64,000 nt of DNA from Sphaerosporella brunnea (Eukaryota; Ascomycota; Pezizomycetes; Pezizales; Pyronemataceae). A model generated the notes under the pieces. The model saw only the letters and a list, made by a program, of their open reading frames with translations. It ran no database searches and was not told the origin of the DNA. Below are positions 46,001 to 57,680 of this stretch, piece after piece (the stretch's first letter is position 1; every line of letters begins with the position of its first letter). A program made the translations under genes and the position numbers. The stretch covers positions 62,001 through 126,000 of the forward strand of contig VXIS01000068.1 in assembly GCA_008704415.1 (NCBI GenBank). Reading direction: 5' to 3'.

Positions 46001-47043
46001 CCTGTAAGTAAAAAATATGTTCTATTCTCTTTCCATGGGATATCTAGACAATTGAATGGATCCACTACAATAATTGTCATTACATTCGCTATCTCTGTGA
46101 TGCAACCCACTCTACGATGCGAGAAGAACAAACGTATAAATGCAATCTATTGTTCAGCAAAAAGTGCAAGCTCCGCAGTTGCATCGCCGATCAGTGAAAA
46201 GCAATGCAAACCGTCCGAGTCTGCGAACATGACGCCTCCGAAGCTTTCCTTCTTGGCCCCCTCCGGGATCTCCGGTCTGACGCCTGAGACATTTCCGCAG
46301 TTCGGAAGCCGAGGTCTTTATTGTCCAATACTATACGAGGAAGAAAGCCGGCACATCCTCCTCCTCGAAAACGTCGTGGGTGCGGCTTTCCCCCCTGGGA
46401 CGCAGCTCAGCTCGGGCATACGGCTGTTAACCGCCACATCGTAGCCCGATCTGGGCCTCCTTCTTCTCAGACTGATGATCCTTTCGTTATATGTGCTCAG
46501 CCAGAGGGTGTTTTGTTGTTTCGGAATTCGAGTAGACGATCCGTTCCTCGTGCATGCTGTTGGATTACCTAGAAGGTATGTACTTATTTGTACCAAGCTC
46601 GCAAGCCGTCGCGTTTGTCTTCGGTGTCGAGATCATCGTAGCTGGTCTGTGCAGTTGCCGATCATGATTCTCAATCGCTAACCGTTGGAGGATGTCTTAA
46701 AGTGCTCTCACATAAAGGGACGACACATTACCACAGGCAGACTCACTGCAAATCACTCGAACACCGGAGTGGAGTCTGATTGCTAGAAGATGTACCCAGC
46801 AGATCCTACCGATGAAAAGAGGTGGCTGTGGACTATTTGAGTGTATGGGGAGTGTGTTGACGTCGGGCGTCAACTCGATGAACAGGCTCGACACAAGCCT
46901 GGTATAGAGAAACCTTGTCAGTGCTGGCGGTGGCCAGAAGAAGTTGGTTTGGGGCCTCAGTCGTTGACATATCGCATGAGGATCCGTCTGAAAATGTTTC
47001 AGGCACCTTTAAGTTGGTCAGCGAGCAGGTGTTTCTCAATCTT
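46001..47043. other. gene-free stretch before tRNA-Arg
   Basis: An open frame 46052-46444 has some natural-looking composition (MTPPKLSFLAPSGISGLTPE) but no start context, splice partner or recognised motif. Otherwise nothing is seen. Confidence 0.35.
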
Positions 47044-47129
47044 GGCCGCGTGGCCCAATGGCAAGGCGCTTGACTACGATTGAAACAATTGGAATCAAGA
47101 GATTGCAGGTTCGATCCCTGCCGTGGTCA
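47044..47129 (+). tRNA. tRNA-Arg(ACG), intron-containing
   Basis: GGCCGCG pairs with CGTGGTC across the acceptor stem. The anticodon arm CTTGACTACGA...ATCAAG has ACG at 34-36 and a 14-nt intron (TTGAAACAATTGGA) after position 37. The B box GGTTCGATCCC is perfect. A T5 terminator follows shortly (near 47140). The intron is identical to that of the copy at 61017-61102. Confidence 0.93.
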
Positions 47130-47276
47130 CAAGATTTCTCTTTTTCCGCGTGGAGAAGCTTTTTTTTTCTTTTTTGCGCAGATTTTCGCCATCGTGAACA
47201 AACAGCGTCAGCATGGCCGATGGATATATAGAACACGAGCCATATTAAGCCCACAATCAAATAAGACATTGAGGTA

Positions 47277-48071
47277 TCACAGCTTCGCCTTCACGGCCTC
47301 TTCCATCTTCCTCCTCCGATTCCACTGCCGTCTCCTCCACCAGTTCCTCACGACCACGGCAGCCCCACACAGCAGTGCAACGGGTGGGTTTCCCCAAACC
47401 CACCTCCAGAACCCCATCCTTCCCTTTCCTGCCTCTTTGATTATTGCATCTACCTCCCTCTTGAGATCCTCAAGGCTCCCAGAATTATCCACGATCCAAG
47501 CATTCTTCCCAAACACGAACCTGGCAAGCTCTGCCTTTTCCCTCCAATCCCACTGACTCTTGATGCGTCTCCTAGCATCCTCCTCCGTCAACCCCGCGGC
47601 CGCATCTCTCGCCAACAACCGGCGCATCTGCGTCTCTTCATCCACGCCGACCAAAATAACACCGCCACAAATCACCTCCATTCCCGCCTCGAACAGGAGG
47701 GGCACGTCCAGGACAACAGCCCAGTGCCCAGCGATCCAAGCGCGCAGGATCGCCTTGTACGTCGCCCTGCGTACCAGCGGGTGGATGATTCCATTCAGCA
47801 CCTTGCGGTCCCTCACGCGTTCGGGAGAGTTCCCAAAGACGCGGCGGCCAAGGACTGCGCGGTCGAGCGTGCCGTCGGGTCGTAAAAGATCCGGCGTGGT
47901 CGGCTGGAAGTAGGAGACCATCGCGTGATACCCCGGTGTGCCCGGCTCCACCACTTTGCGCGCGAGCACGTCCGCGTCGATTATCGGCAGGTTGTAGGGT
48001 GCCGACGAGAGCAGCCGGGAGACCGTCGATTTCCCCGTCGCGATGGAGCCCGTGAGCCCGAGGAGGAGCAT
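47277..48071 (-). CDS. CAB5: dephospho-CoA kinase
   Basis: Single exon of 264 aa. It catalyses the last step of coenzyme A synthesis, ATP-dependent phosphorylation of dephospho-CoA. The P-loop GSIATGKST (8-16), DADVLARKVVEPGTPGYHAM, LNGIIHPLVRR and the lid-region VVLDVPLLFEAGME are classic CoaE motifs. RRIKSQWDWREKAELA and the IVDNSGSLEDLKREV tail close the kinase domain. A C-terminal hydrophobic segment (PPVALLCGAAVVV) followed by a very basic tail could anchor it to a membrane, as in fungal Cab5 enzymes. The ATG is eight bases before the first conserved strand, leaving no room for a presequence. Confidence 0.93.
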   Translation of the reverse strand: MLLLGLTGSIATGKSTVSRLLSSAPYNLPIIDADVLARKVVEPGTPGYHAMVSYFQPTTPDLLRPDGTLDRAVLGRRVFGNSPERVRDRKVLNGIIHPLVRRATYKAILRAWIAGHWAVVLDVPLLFEAGMEVICGGVILVGVDEETQMRRLLARDAAAGLTEEDARRRIKSQWDWREKAELARFVFGKNAWIVDNSGSLEDLKREVDAIIKEAGKGRMGFWRWVWGNPPVALLCGAAVVVRNWWRRRQWNRRRKMEEAVKAKL

Positions 48072-48540
48072 AGTTGTAGTGAGGTGATTGTTTGTGAGAG
48101 GCGGAGGTTGTTTGTTTGGAGTGGCTATTTCGCAGGGGAAGAGATGATGTCCCCCCCCCCGCTGCGCATAGCGCAGTTGAGAACCCTAAATATAATATCT
48201 ACCGCATCACGTCATTTCCACTGTTCACTATCCCTTGATGCCTCGGTCCGGATGGGAGGAGAGTGGGGATATATCGAAGTTGATAATGTGGTGGACTGCA
48301 GCAGGGAAACCGAAACCCGGTTATACACTTACAAAGCCACGTGCGGCAAGCAACTGTCAACTGTCGCATATCGCTATGGGCGTGCATACAAGCAGGTACC
48401 AATGGTACCAGAAAAGGGCAAAGTGATATCAATCAGTCTTCAACCCGCTAGTACGCAAGATATATAAAAACGACAACAGCTCTCCCCGCTTCCCCCAACT
48501 ATGATTTGATCTACAAACAATATTCCACATTACCTACCAT
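48072..48540. other. intergenic between CAB5 and ARP2
   Basis: Upstream region of CAB5 and 3' flank of ARP2 (same strand). No gene recognised. Confidence 0.5.
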
Positions 48541-50053
48541 CTATCGAGGGCCCAACTTGTCCAGAGCCCGCTTGCCCTCCTCTTCCCACTCCGCCTTGGT
48601 GATCCACATGTTCTCTTTGTCCGCCATGATGTTTGCAAGCACGGCACCTCCAATGAACACCATGTGGCGTCGTCTGGGAGGATCCTCGATTCTGACTTTG
48701 AATTTCTGTTTCTTCATCAGTATAAGTTCCCCATGGCATCGCGGAAAGATATAACCCACATTCAATCGTGCAGGATCCCCTTGCAAGACACGCGTCAACC
48801 AGAGCTGCTTGAGCTCCTTCTCAAGTCTGCTGGGCAATCCGGGATACATGCTACTGCCACCCGACAACACAACAGCCTTGTAAAGACTCGATCTGATATC
48901 GACATCTGCAGACTGTATAGTCTCGAACAGCATCTCTGCCATTCCGCTCTGCTCCACATCTACGAGGTGAGGCTGGAACAAGCACTCAGGGGCCTCGAAG
49001 CGCTCGCTTCCGACACGGATAGTGCGGCCGTCGGGAAGAGTGTAGCTCTCGACCAGCACTGTGGTCTCCTCTGAGAGCTTGTGGTCTAGCTCCAGATCAT
49101 ACGAGACGTAGCAGAGCTTCTCCTTGATAGCACGGGCCGTCTCAAAGTCCGCAGTTCGGTTAAGGGCGTAACCACGACGGAGCAGAAGAGCAATGAGTTG
49201 GCGGGTGACATCACGTCCCGCCACGTTCAGGCGTCGAGTGAGGTGGTTCAATACCACGCTCTCGTACACAGGGACAATATGCGTGACACCGTCACCGGAA
49301 TCGACCACCACACCCGACGACAATCCCTGCGCGTACAACGCAAGCACCGCCTGGATGGCAACATACACACCGCCGAATTTGTAGCGCTCAAACATGACCT
49401 CACACATCTTCTCACGGTTCGAGTGCGGGTTCATGGGTGGCTCCGTGAGCAGAATCTTACGACCCGTAGGATCGATCTGGAGCTTCTCGGAAAAGGTGTA
49501 GTCCCAGACGTGTTGCATGTCATCCCATCGCTTGATTATACCATTGTCCATCTGGAGTGAGTGGGGTCCATCAGCCGATCGTCGCTCACTCCTGGGGGGC
49601 GGAGAGACTGACGGGATAGGTGATTTGCAGCATCGAACGGAGGGCGGCCGCTTCATCTCCAACCATGATATCCTTCACAACCTGTACGAAACAAAGCCGA
49701 CTTCCGTCAGAATATTTCTCTCAGGGGAATCCGAACCCGAGCTCGAGCTCGAGTGGGGGGGGGGGCCACACACTACATCCCCCGACCTCTCCTCCGCACG
49801 CAGTATCGGACGTCCAACCATGGACGGGTATTGATGTTCGGGGAAGTTTTGACCGGCATATCCAACTTTGAGGCTAAGTAGCACAGGTTCACGATCAGTG
49901 CCAAGCTCAATTGACTGAAGCTCTGTAAGAGCTCATCAGGGCGGGGATGGGGCGCCGTACAAACCGGTTCCACCATCGAGAACTGCAGCACGTCTGTTAG
50001 CATAAGCAAAGGTTCCGGAAAAGGATTTATTAACCTATAGGAGCTTCGGCCAT
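48541..50053 (-). CDS. ARP2: actin-related protein 2 (Arp2/3 complex)
   Basis: Five minus-strand exons: 50053-50035, 49982-49961, 49873-49777, 49681-49613, 49551-48541, closing at 405 aa. Joined N-terminal sequence reads [20 protein letters not shown], then [17 protein letters not shown] and [20 protein letters not shown]. The core carries [40 protein letters not shown] and [20 protein letters not shown]. These match Arp2 rather than actin or other Arps. It nucleates branched actin at cortical patches in endocytosis and polar growth. Two exons of 19 and 22 nt precede the body. Intron 3 (49776-49682) contains a long G/C run and a CTCGAG repeat. Confidence 0.94.
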
Positions 50054-50318
50054 TTTGTTATAGAGTTGTACGATGCAGATATGATGAGTTCAGGGAGTTG
50101 CTAAGGTCGTGGGAGAATCGCGGGCAATTCGTGTTACCGGCTCGGCAGCTGAAACTAGGAGGCTCAACTGTGGGCTCATTTCAAAGCACGAACAAACTGT
50201 CCTAACAGGTATTCCCAACCGCAAACAAACATTCACCAGCAACAAAAACCAACCACAGACCGAATTGACTATCAGCCACGAACACTCACATCTTTCTCTA
50301 AAGCAAGGCAGCAACAAT

Positions 50319-51451
50319 ATGCATCGTCAAAACGCCTCGCCGCCAATCCACCACCCTGTCCCTCAGCGCCCCGTCCAAGTGCCAATGATGCAATCCCCAC
50401 CGCCACCGCCGCAATCCTCTGATCCTTATGACAATCCCTATGGCGGACATGCGAGTGCGTACCCGGGGCAACCAAATGCCTATGCGCAGTTTGGCAACTT
50501 TGCGCAAGGGGGAGCTGGGTTCTTTACGGATCCCATGACGGCGCAGATGGGTTTCAACGTAGCAAGAGCTGCTATGTCTGGAGGAACAGATCTTGCTGAG
50601 AAGAATGTTAGGGCTCCAACTCGATATACCGATACGCTGTGCGCTGACGCAGCGTAGATAACTCGTTACTTCTCATCCCTCAAACCCTACTTCGCTGTCA
50701 CAAACATCTACGTCGTTCGCAAGCTATCACTCCTGCTGAACCCATGGCGGCACGTCCCTTGGTCTCGCCAGATCACCGCCCGTGCATCCGCGCAACGTCC
50801 CGGCGAAGCTGAAACTATGTTCCTCCTGCCGCGGGAAGACCTCAATGCGCCCGACATGTACATCCCACTGATGTCCTTCGTGACCTACATCCTCCTTTCA
50901 GCACTGCTGTATGGGCTTTCTGGGACCTTCCACCCGGAGCTCCTGGGGTACACAGCGTCATCTGCGCTGGGTGCAGTAGTATTTGAGCTGATTGGACTAC
51001 GTCTCGGCTGCTACCTCCTCAGCATTGGAAACCCGCAGCTTCTTGACCTGGTTGCGTACAGTGGATACAAGTTTGTGGGCGTCATTGTGTCGATCTTGGC
51101 TACGGCAGTTTTGGGCCGTGGGTGGTTGAGCTGGATCGTGTTTCTGTACTGCTATGGCGCGCAGGCATTTTTCCTTGTAAGCAGAACAATTCTCGTGATC
51201 TCGTCTCCCAACAATTCCCACGATCGAGCTACCCTCGACCAGGAAGCTTTACTAACGGGAAACAGCTTCGGAGCTTGAAATACGTGTTGCTTCCGGACTC
51301 AGATGGATCTGGAGACGCTCAGAGCGTGTACACGGCGCCTCGCACCCAGAGGAAGCGTCGCACATGGTTTCTGTTCGGATACTCGTACTTGGTGCAGCTC
51401 CTGTTGATGCTGGTCTTGACGTCGGGAGTCGGAAAGAAAGTCAAGGTCTAA
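50319..51451 (+). CDS. YIF1: YIF1 family ER-Golgi membrane protein
   Basis: Exons 50319-50606, 50658-51176 and 51266-51451 give 330 aa. A Pro/Gln-rich cytosolic N-terminus (HHPVPQRPVQVPMMQSPPPP) is followed by AQMGFNVARAAMSGGTD and, across intron 1, EKNITRYFSSLKPYFAVTNI and YVVRKLSLLLNPWRHVPW, the Yif1/Hrf1 signature. About five membrane helices follow, including MSFVTYILLSALLYGL, YKFVGVIVSILATAVL and the last FGYSYLVQLLLMLVLTSGV. Yif1 works with Yip1 and Ypt1 in COPII vesicle fusion. It is divergent from ARP2 with only 265 bp between start codons. Confidence 0.92.
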
Positions 51452-52276
51452 TTGGTGGGTAATTTGATGACAGTTTGCCTTTCTCGCAATTTTACGGGAC
51501 TTCATAAAAGTGCTGCTCAAGAAACTCCTGTGAAGCGGAAAGCCCGCGAGTGCTAGTCTATGCAACAATTTCACCGCTGCCAAGCCGACAGGGCTGCTAT
51601 AAAAACTCTGCACCTCAACTTATTTCTCCCCCTGCTTCACCTCAACATGGCTTGAACACCTGAACCCTCAGCTTCAACGCCTTGCAACCTCGACCGCCAC
51701 CTCGATTTTACTGGTACGTTTATATCCGCGGCCCCGCGCACACAGATAAGCGAAGAGAAAGAGAAAGGAGATATAGACTATGCCTACCCCCCTCCCGGGC
51801 TGATAACTAGACCCGCGTCCTTCGCTCCATGGCGTGCAGTCCTTTAAGTGTCCGGAACATAAACGGCCTGGTCTTACTTTTTCTTTCTCTTCTGCTCTCG
51901 CATGAGGGCGTTGTCCAATGGAAGTGGAGGTTGGGATTGTGCTGACATCTTTTTAGACAAGGTTGTAGGTTTTATGCCTCAATGGGCGATTGATTGGAGG
52001 CAATGGTAGATAGACAGCTTAATTGAAACGAATTTGAATCCTGGATACTGAGATTGATTGACGTTTGGCTGTGAGCGCTGGCACCGCCGACGTGAAAGCA
52101 TGGAACGAAAGATTGAAGAGAAACGCCATTATTAATATCAACCGTCGCTCATTCTCCAACCTAGAGTCTAGCTCGCATTAAGACGTATCTAAATAACCCA
52201 AACATACAACCGTAGCTAATCTATCGTCGCAACTTATTACTCCCCAGCGCCAAATCCAACGAAATCCGGATCCTTC
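51452..52276. other. intergenic between YIF1 and ERG26
   Basis: Convergent 3' flanks. No recognised gene or RNA. Confidence 0.5.
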
Positions 52277-53362
52277 TCACTGCCCCTTCTTCTCATCTTG
52301 CTTTTGCGCCTCCTCCTCAAGCCATTGCAAGCTCCTCACCAGTCCGTCCTGCAGACTCCACAGTGGCCGATATCCCAGCAATGATTTCGCCTTGCGGATA
52401 TCGAAGTACCTGTTCCAGCACGAGAACTTGACTCTGAACCTGGTCAACCCAGGCTCCTTCCCCATGAGCCAAGCGAACGTCTCCGCCGCGCCGGCAAGGA
52501 TGACTCCCGTCTCCCTCGGCATCTTGATGTAGTACGACGGGTAGTGAATCCTGAGGGCCCATACAGCGCGGGGGAAGTCCCAGAAGTAGACCGGCTCGCC
52601 GTTGGTGATGATGAAGGTTTCACCATCGACGGTGGATTCAGACTTGGGAATTTTTGCAGCCTCGAGGGCGACGAGCTTTTCGGCAGCGAGGATGTGGGCA
52701 TACGCACTGTTGCCGATGTAGGTGAAGTCGAAGAGATTCGTGTTGTCGCCTATCTGGAACTTGGTTTGGCCATTCTTTAGCACTTGTAGCATGCCTGGTA
52801 GCGTCTGTCGGTCGCCCTCACCGAAGAGCCCAGATAGTCGCAATGCGCAGGTCAACATGCCGCCTGCGCGATTGGCTTTGAGAACCATCTCCTCCCCGAT
52901 TGCTTTCGTCTCCGTGTACGGATCCAGCGCCTTGGTGGGAATCGGTGCCGTCTCGTTGAGGTTTATGACATCGCTCTCACCGTCGAAGAGGACGGAGGCA
53001 GAGCTGGTCCACACGAAAGCTTTCACGCCGGCGTCCCGCGAGGCCTCGAGACAGATGCGGGTACCCTCGACGTTGACCTTGAAGTAGACCTCCTTTCCAA
53101 GTCCGTGGACGGGGGAGACAGTATCAATGACGGTCTCGGGTTTCTCCTTCGCGAGCACAAAGTCGACCGAAGCACGCGACGTGATATCGCCATCGTAGTA
53201 GTTGATCCCTGGAAACCGGTTTACGTTCGTGCGTAGATCTAGCACCGAGATGATGGTTTCTGCGTGCTGCTCACGTAGGATCTTGACGACGTGGTGGCCC
53301 AGGAAACCGCAGCCACCGATGACGAGCACGGATTTTAGGGGAGTGGCTTTGTCGCTGGTCAT
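52277..53362 (-). CDS. ERG26: sterol-4-alpha-carboxylate 3-dehydrogenase (decarboxylating)
   Basis: Single exon of 361 aa from MTSDKATPLKS; an in-frame upstream Met at 53419 would add 19 unconserved residues. It is an extended short-chain dehydrogenase of ergosterol synthesis that oxidatively decarboxylates the C4 carboxysterol made by Erg25. The Rossmann motif GGCGFLG is at 15-21, DTVSPVHGLGKEVYFKVNVE follows, and the catalytic pair is YTETK (about 148-152). RLSGLFGEGDRQTLPGMLQ and NLFDFTYIGNSAYAHILAAE are Erg26-typical. A hydrophobic C-terminal segment near AGAAETFAWLMG suits ER association. It is divergent from the uL1 gene. Confidence 0.94.
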   Translation of the reverse strand: MTSDKATPLKSVLVIGGCGFLGHHVVKILREQHAETIISVLDLRTNVNRFPGINYYDGDITSRASVDFVLAKEKPETVIDTVSPVHGLGKEVYFKVNVEGTRICLEASRDAGVKAFVWTSSASVLFDGESDVINLNETAPIPTKALDPYTETKAIGEEMVLKANRAGGMLTCALRLSGLFGEGDRQTLPGMLQVLKNGQTKFQIGDNTNLFDFTYIGNSAYAHILAAEKLVALEAAKIPKSESTVDGETFIITNGEPVYFWDFPRAVWALRIHYPSYYIKMPRETGVILAGAAETFAWLMGKEPGLTRFRVKFSCWNRYFDIRKAKSLLGYRPLWSLQDGLVRSLQWLEEEAQKQDEKKGQ

Positions 53363-53655
53363 TTTGGACGGGGCCCGAAAGGTACAACTGGGTGGATGTT
53401 GTGGTGGTGTGTGGTGCACATCTTCAGGAGAACTGACATCTGTCTTGGATGGATGGGGATCGGCTGGGAGCTCAGCGCAATTAGTCGCGTTTTACGCGCT
53501 CCTACACCATCGCGGCTGGGTCGAAGCCTGGGAAAATAAAAGTCATGAATAATTGGGGCTACCAATAATTGGAAACCTCTTGGCCTCTGTCTTTGCCATA
53601 AAGACAGCCGTTCCATGAATTTTACAAATGTCGAGTGCTCAGGGCCCAGCCGCGG

Positions 53656-53663
53656 CAGTCACA
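53656..53663 (+). promoter_or_regulatory. HomolD-like box (CAGTCACA)
   Basis: An exact CAGTCACA lies 145 bp upstream of the uL1 start codon. HomolD acts as a core promoter element of ribosomal-protein genes in fission yeast and occurs in many other ascomycete RP promoters. A single 8-mer is suggestive only. Confidence 0.4.
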
Positions 53664-53800
53664 GGGAGCGCCAAGACTCCACCACGGCCAGCGCACAAAT
53701 CCCAGGTTTGTCAAATCCAGCTTCAGAAGTTTACCGTGACAACCAACAACCCGCACATATTCCTCACCAAACGAGATTTCGCTTGGAAGACTGATTCAAG

Positions 53801-54644
53801 ATGTCAAAGATCACAGTCGGTACGTTTTACACGCCGTGCGCCCGCGAATTCGACGAAAACCACGAACTTTTCTCGCTGACGATAATGGATTGCTACAGCC
53901 GGAGTGCGTGGAAACGTCAAGGAGCTCCTCCACTACTCCCTTGAGGAGAAGAAGAGGAACTTCCTCGAGACCGTTGAGCTTCAGATTGGTCTTAAGAACT
54001 ACGACCCTATGCGTGACAAGCGTTTCTCCGGAACCGTCAAGCTGCCCGTTGTTCCTCGCCCGAACATGAGCGTTTGGTAGCTACCTTCTACCACTCACAT
54101 ACAAATGGGCCTCGATCTGACACGTTGGCGATAGCATTCTCGGTGACCAGCACGACATCGACCGTGCCAAGCACCACGGCTTCGAGTTCATGAGCGTCGA
54201 CGACTTGAAGAAGCTCAACAAGAACAAGAAGCTGATCAAGAAGCTCGCTCGCAAGTACGATGCTTTCATTGCCTCTGAGCAGCTGATCAAGCAGATCCCC
54301 CGTCTGCTCGGTCCCGGTCTTTCCAAGGCTGGAAAGTTCCCCACCCCGGTCTCCCACGCTGAGGACCTTGCCGCCAAGGTCAACGACGTCAAGAGCACCA
54401 TCAAGTTCCAGCTCAAGAAGGTCCTGTGTCTCGGTGTTGCCGTCGGAAACGTTGGCATGACTGAGGACCAGCTCATCGGAAACATCATGTTGTCCATCAA
54501 CTACTTGGTGTCTCTGCTCAAGAAGGGATGGCAGAACGTTGGCTCCTTGACTATCGTACGTATACTCGTGTGGTGAGATTGTTGTGCAGATTGCTAACCC
54601 CCGAATAGAAGGCGTCCATGTCTCCCCCCAAGCGTCTCTACTAG
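53801..54644 (+). CDS. RPL1: 60S ribosomal protein uL1 (L10a)
   Basis: Exons 53801-53819, 53899-54076, 54135-54555 and 54609-54644 give 217 aa, the exact family length. It binds 25S rRNA at the L1 stalk near the E site. Signature runs are [79 protein letters not shown] and [10 protein letters not shown] at the end. The 19-nt first exon is typical of fungal RP genes. All splice sites are canonical. Confidence 0.97.
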
Positions 54645-55175
54645 ATGCGCCCAATCGCCATGACTTGATATCTAGTCTGTGTAATAGAATCGAGTGACAT
54701 AGTGTGAATGAGCGGTCAACGGTAGTCATAGAATTACTGTACTGAGCAGTGAGGTCCTTTTTGTGACACGAATAATTAACGGACCAGCGCTCTGTGACAA
54801 AAATAATGCACGGGTCCGAGACGCTGCGCCGTAAAATGTAGTTATCGCATAACCACCATTTGAAGCATTGCCGTGACGCCCGAACCTCATTGCTTGCCAC
54901 AGTGTTTCAATCGATACTTATCTGATCATTTCGTGTGCAGATACACCGGAGAAACCGATGCTAATGGCAGATTATTGATCAGAGGAACGCCACCAGTAAA
55001 TCGCATTTAAACAGACATCTTGCCCTGGCCTTTTTGGTGTCAACAACACATCGGGATCACATTTTCTATCACTCATGTTCACATAGGCAGAATAACCGTT
55101 ACTTTTGTTTGTCCGCAAACCCAGTTAATTTTTATTCGAAATCATGACCCATTTTCCCAAACCGAGCTGATCCGT
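54645..55175. other. convergent 3' flanks of uL1 and uS19 genes
   Basis: No gene recognised. Confidence 0.5.
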
Positions 55176-55911
55176 TTATTTGAGGGGAATGAAACGAGAA
55201 GAGTGGGTAGCTCCGATACCGGGACGACCGTGCTTGACCGGCTTGCTATAAAACGACCTCCGTCAGCGCTGTTACGAAGGCAGGCACAATTAGGGGCCGC
55301 TTACTAGGAGATGGAGAACTCGGCCAAGTAGTGACCAACCATCTCGGGCTTGATCTCAACCTGGTTGAACTCCTTTCCAGAGTAGATACCGATGACGGAA
55401 CCGATCATCTCGGGGACGATGATCATGTCACGGAGGTGGGTCTTCACGAGGTCGGGCTTCTCGTTGGGCTTGGCCTCCTTCTTAGCCTTGCGGAGCTTCT
55501 TGATCAGGCCCATAGGCTTGCGCTTGAGACCGCGGTTGAACCTTCTGCGGGCACGAGCGTGGACGAGGTCGCGGAGCTCCTCAGAGGAGAGGTCAAGGAG
55601 CCTGTATTTCACCGCGCGTTAGCTTCGCGCTTCGGCGAAAGAAATACACGTGACCGAAGCGGCCAATCGCGAAAAATAAAGGCGACGTACTGGTCGAGAT
55701 CGACGCCACGGTAGGAGAACTTGCGGAAAGTTCTGGCCTTCTTCTTCTCTGTTCTAGTGGGTTAGGTTATCCCCATTGAAGAACGAGAGACGATTTCAGC
55801 CGGACGTACCCTCAGCAGCAACGGGGTCCTAGAGACAGCTTGTTAGCCACAAGTTCCCCGAACTTCATATCGCATGGGAAAATTTCGACTCACGTAGTCA
55901 GCGTCAGCCAT
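55176..55911 (-). CDS. RPS15: 40S ribosomal protein uS19 (S15)
   Basis: Five minus-strand exons: 55911-55894, 55828-55810, 55748-55691, 55601-55305, 55245-55176, giving 153 aa. Joined sequence is [20 protein letters not shown], then [60 protein letters not shown] and [20 protein letters not shown] ending in PLK. The last exon sits past an apparent stop created by reading TA|GTAAGC through; splicing restores the universal C-terminus at the decoding-centre side of the small subunit. Acceptor choice for exon 3 (AACAG rather than ACTAG) is dictated by frame. Confidence 0.95.
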
Positions 55912-56235
55912 TTTGATGGATCTGGTTTGGTGAACTGGGTCGGTGAGGTCGGGCGGCGTGTTTTATCGGTCGGCGAGGGGGTTTGTCGAGGTTCTGAATG
56001 CGGCTGTTTGGACTTTCGATATGGTGGAATTGCCTCTAGCGTGGGGTTTGTGTGTGTGGGACTGGGGTTTTTAGGGCAAAGCAGCCGCCGCGCGAGCACA
56101 ACACGCACAAACCCGAAGCGAAAAAGTAACTCACGACGCAGCGACCAACTTCAACCCTTCAACAACCGACAATCGACGATACCGGAGTACTTCCTAAAAA
56201 AACCTCTTCAGCAAAACAACCCAGGAAGTGCAGAG
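55912..56235. promoter_or_regulatory. bidirectional ribosomal-protein promoter (uS19/eL30)
   Basis: Only 324 bp separate the divergent start codons of the uS19 and eL30 genes, so both must use this stretch. It contains TTTTTAGGGC (TTAGGG at 56071-56076), a Tbf1-like half site, and G/T-rich sequence on the eL30 side. A shared regulator would keep 40S and 60S subunit genes in step; the factor is inference. Confidence 0.5.
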
Positions 56236-56766
56236 ATGGCCCCCACCAAGAAGACCAAGAAGACTGGTTCCGACTCCATCAACTCGCGCTTGGCGCTTGT
56301 GATGAAGTCTGGAAAGTACGTCCTCGGATACAAGTCGACGCTGAAGACCCTCCGTTCCGGCAAGGCCAAGCTTGTCATCATTGCCGGTATGTCCAATGCC
56401 GCCGGAAACCCGTTTGAAGCACGAAAATCTAACGATATATGCGCAGGCAATACTCCCCCTCTCCGGAAGTCGGAGCTCGAGTACTACTCCATGCTCGCCA
56501 AGTGCAACGTCCACCACTTCGCTGGTAACAACGTAAGAATCCCGCTGCGCCTCGACTCTGTGGAGACCTGTATATTGCGAAGAAATTCGTGAAAGGGTCT
56601 CCATCCCTGAGAAGAAGCATTTACTTGTGCTTCGGAGGGAACCGTTTTGCTGATTCGATTGGGAGGACAGATTGAGCTCGGTACCGCCTGCGGTAAGCTC
56701 TTCCGCTGCTCCACCATGGCCATTCTTGACCAGGGTGACTCCGACATCCTTTCCTCCAACGCCTAA
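56236..56766 (+). CDS. RPL30: 60S ribosomal protein eL30
   Basis: Exons 56236-56386, 56447-56532 and 56671-56766 give 110 aa. The sequence [60 protein letters not shown] and [20 protein letters not shown] is unmistakable eL30. Intron 2 (138 nt) is clearly longer than the other introns of the RP genes here. In yeast eL30 binds its own pre-mRNA; whether that occurs here cannot be seen. Confidence 0.96.
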
Positions 56767-57649
56767 GCGTATCCGATCATGAGAAAATAATGAGATATTC
56801 TTCTTTCGATCGCCTACTTTGCAGACGCGGTGATTTCAGACTCGTAATTCCAACCGCCCCAACTCTCAGTTTAGGAGCCAAAAGCGCCGACTTGCTAGTC
56901 TTCTGCGAGTGACATCTCATGAACAACACCACATCCTGTCCCTCGTCTCCCCATCATATTTCCTCACCATCCTCCAACAAAAGACCCAAATCCTCCATCC
57001 CCGACCAAGCCACACCTGAAAAAAAATCAACGTCACTAGCCCGCCACTATCACTCTCGTCTGCTAGGGGATCACGCCATCATGACGGCGTCACTGATAGG
57101 GTTGCGCTAGCGACAGATCATGATGACGGATAAAAAATAATTGATGACCACAACTCATAACAGAAGTTCATCCTCCAACTCTACCAATGCGTTTTCGCCG
57201 AAACAGAACCATGAGCGCGCCTCAGGCTCTCGAGTCTTGCGGTCCAGCACCCGCTATGCATGAGTTTGAGCCGGTCGACGGACGTCCAGCTAATGGCCGA
57301 ATCTAGCTACAGCAGGATCCAAAGGATTGCGCTTTGCATCCTGAATAAGCTGTGCGCAGAGAAGCATTGCTGTGAAGGCACAGAATCCGCTGGGGTGTGC
57401 AACAGCCGTAAGAATTGTCCTTTCCATCCCAAACAGGTGAAGTAGAAACAAAAGAGCTCTCATGGGCATTCTATGAACCCCTCCTTAAGTTTAGTATTCT
57501 TTGTGGGCGGCGGTAGTGGGCGAGGATGTGGGCGCCGCCATGAGGTCACAATCGTCCTTCGCCGATTTCACGGATCATCACGACCTCTCACTGACGATCT
57601 TTTACGACTGTTCAACGTTATTTATCGAGCCCTACCCGCCTTCCGGTGC

Positions 57650-57680
<31 letters not shown>

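Noticed and set aside
54088..54900. 270-codon minus-strand frame opposite uL1
   Set aside because: Antisense shadow of a ribosomal-protein exon.
55304..55307. Truncated uS19 ending at EFSIS
   Set aside because: The TAG is created by reading through a GTAAGC donor; the missing C-terminus is found intact in the exon at 55245-55176.
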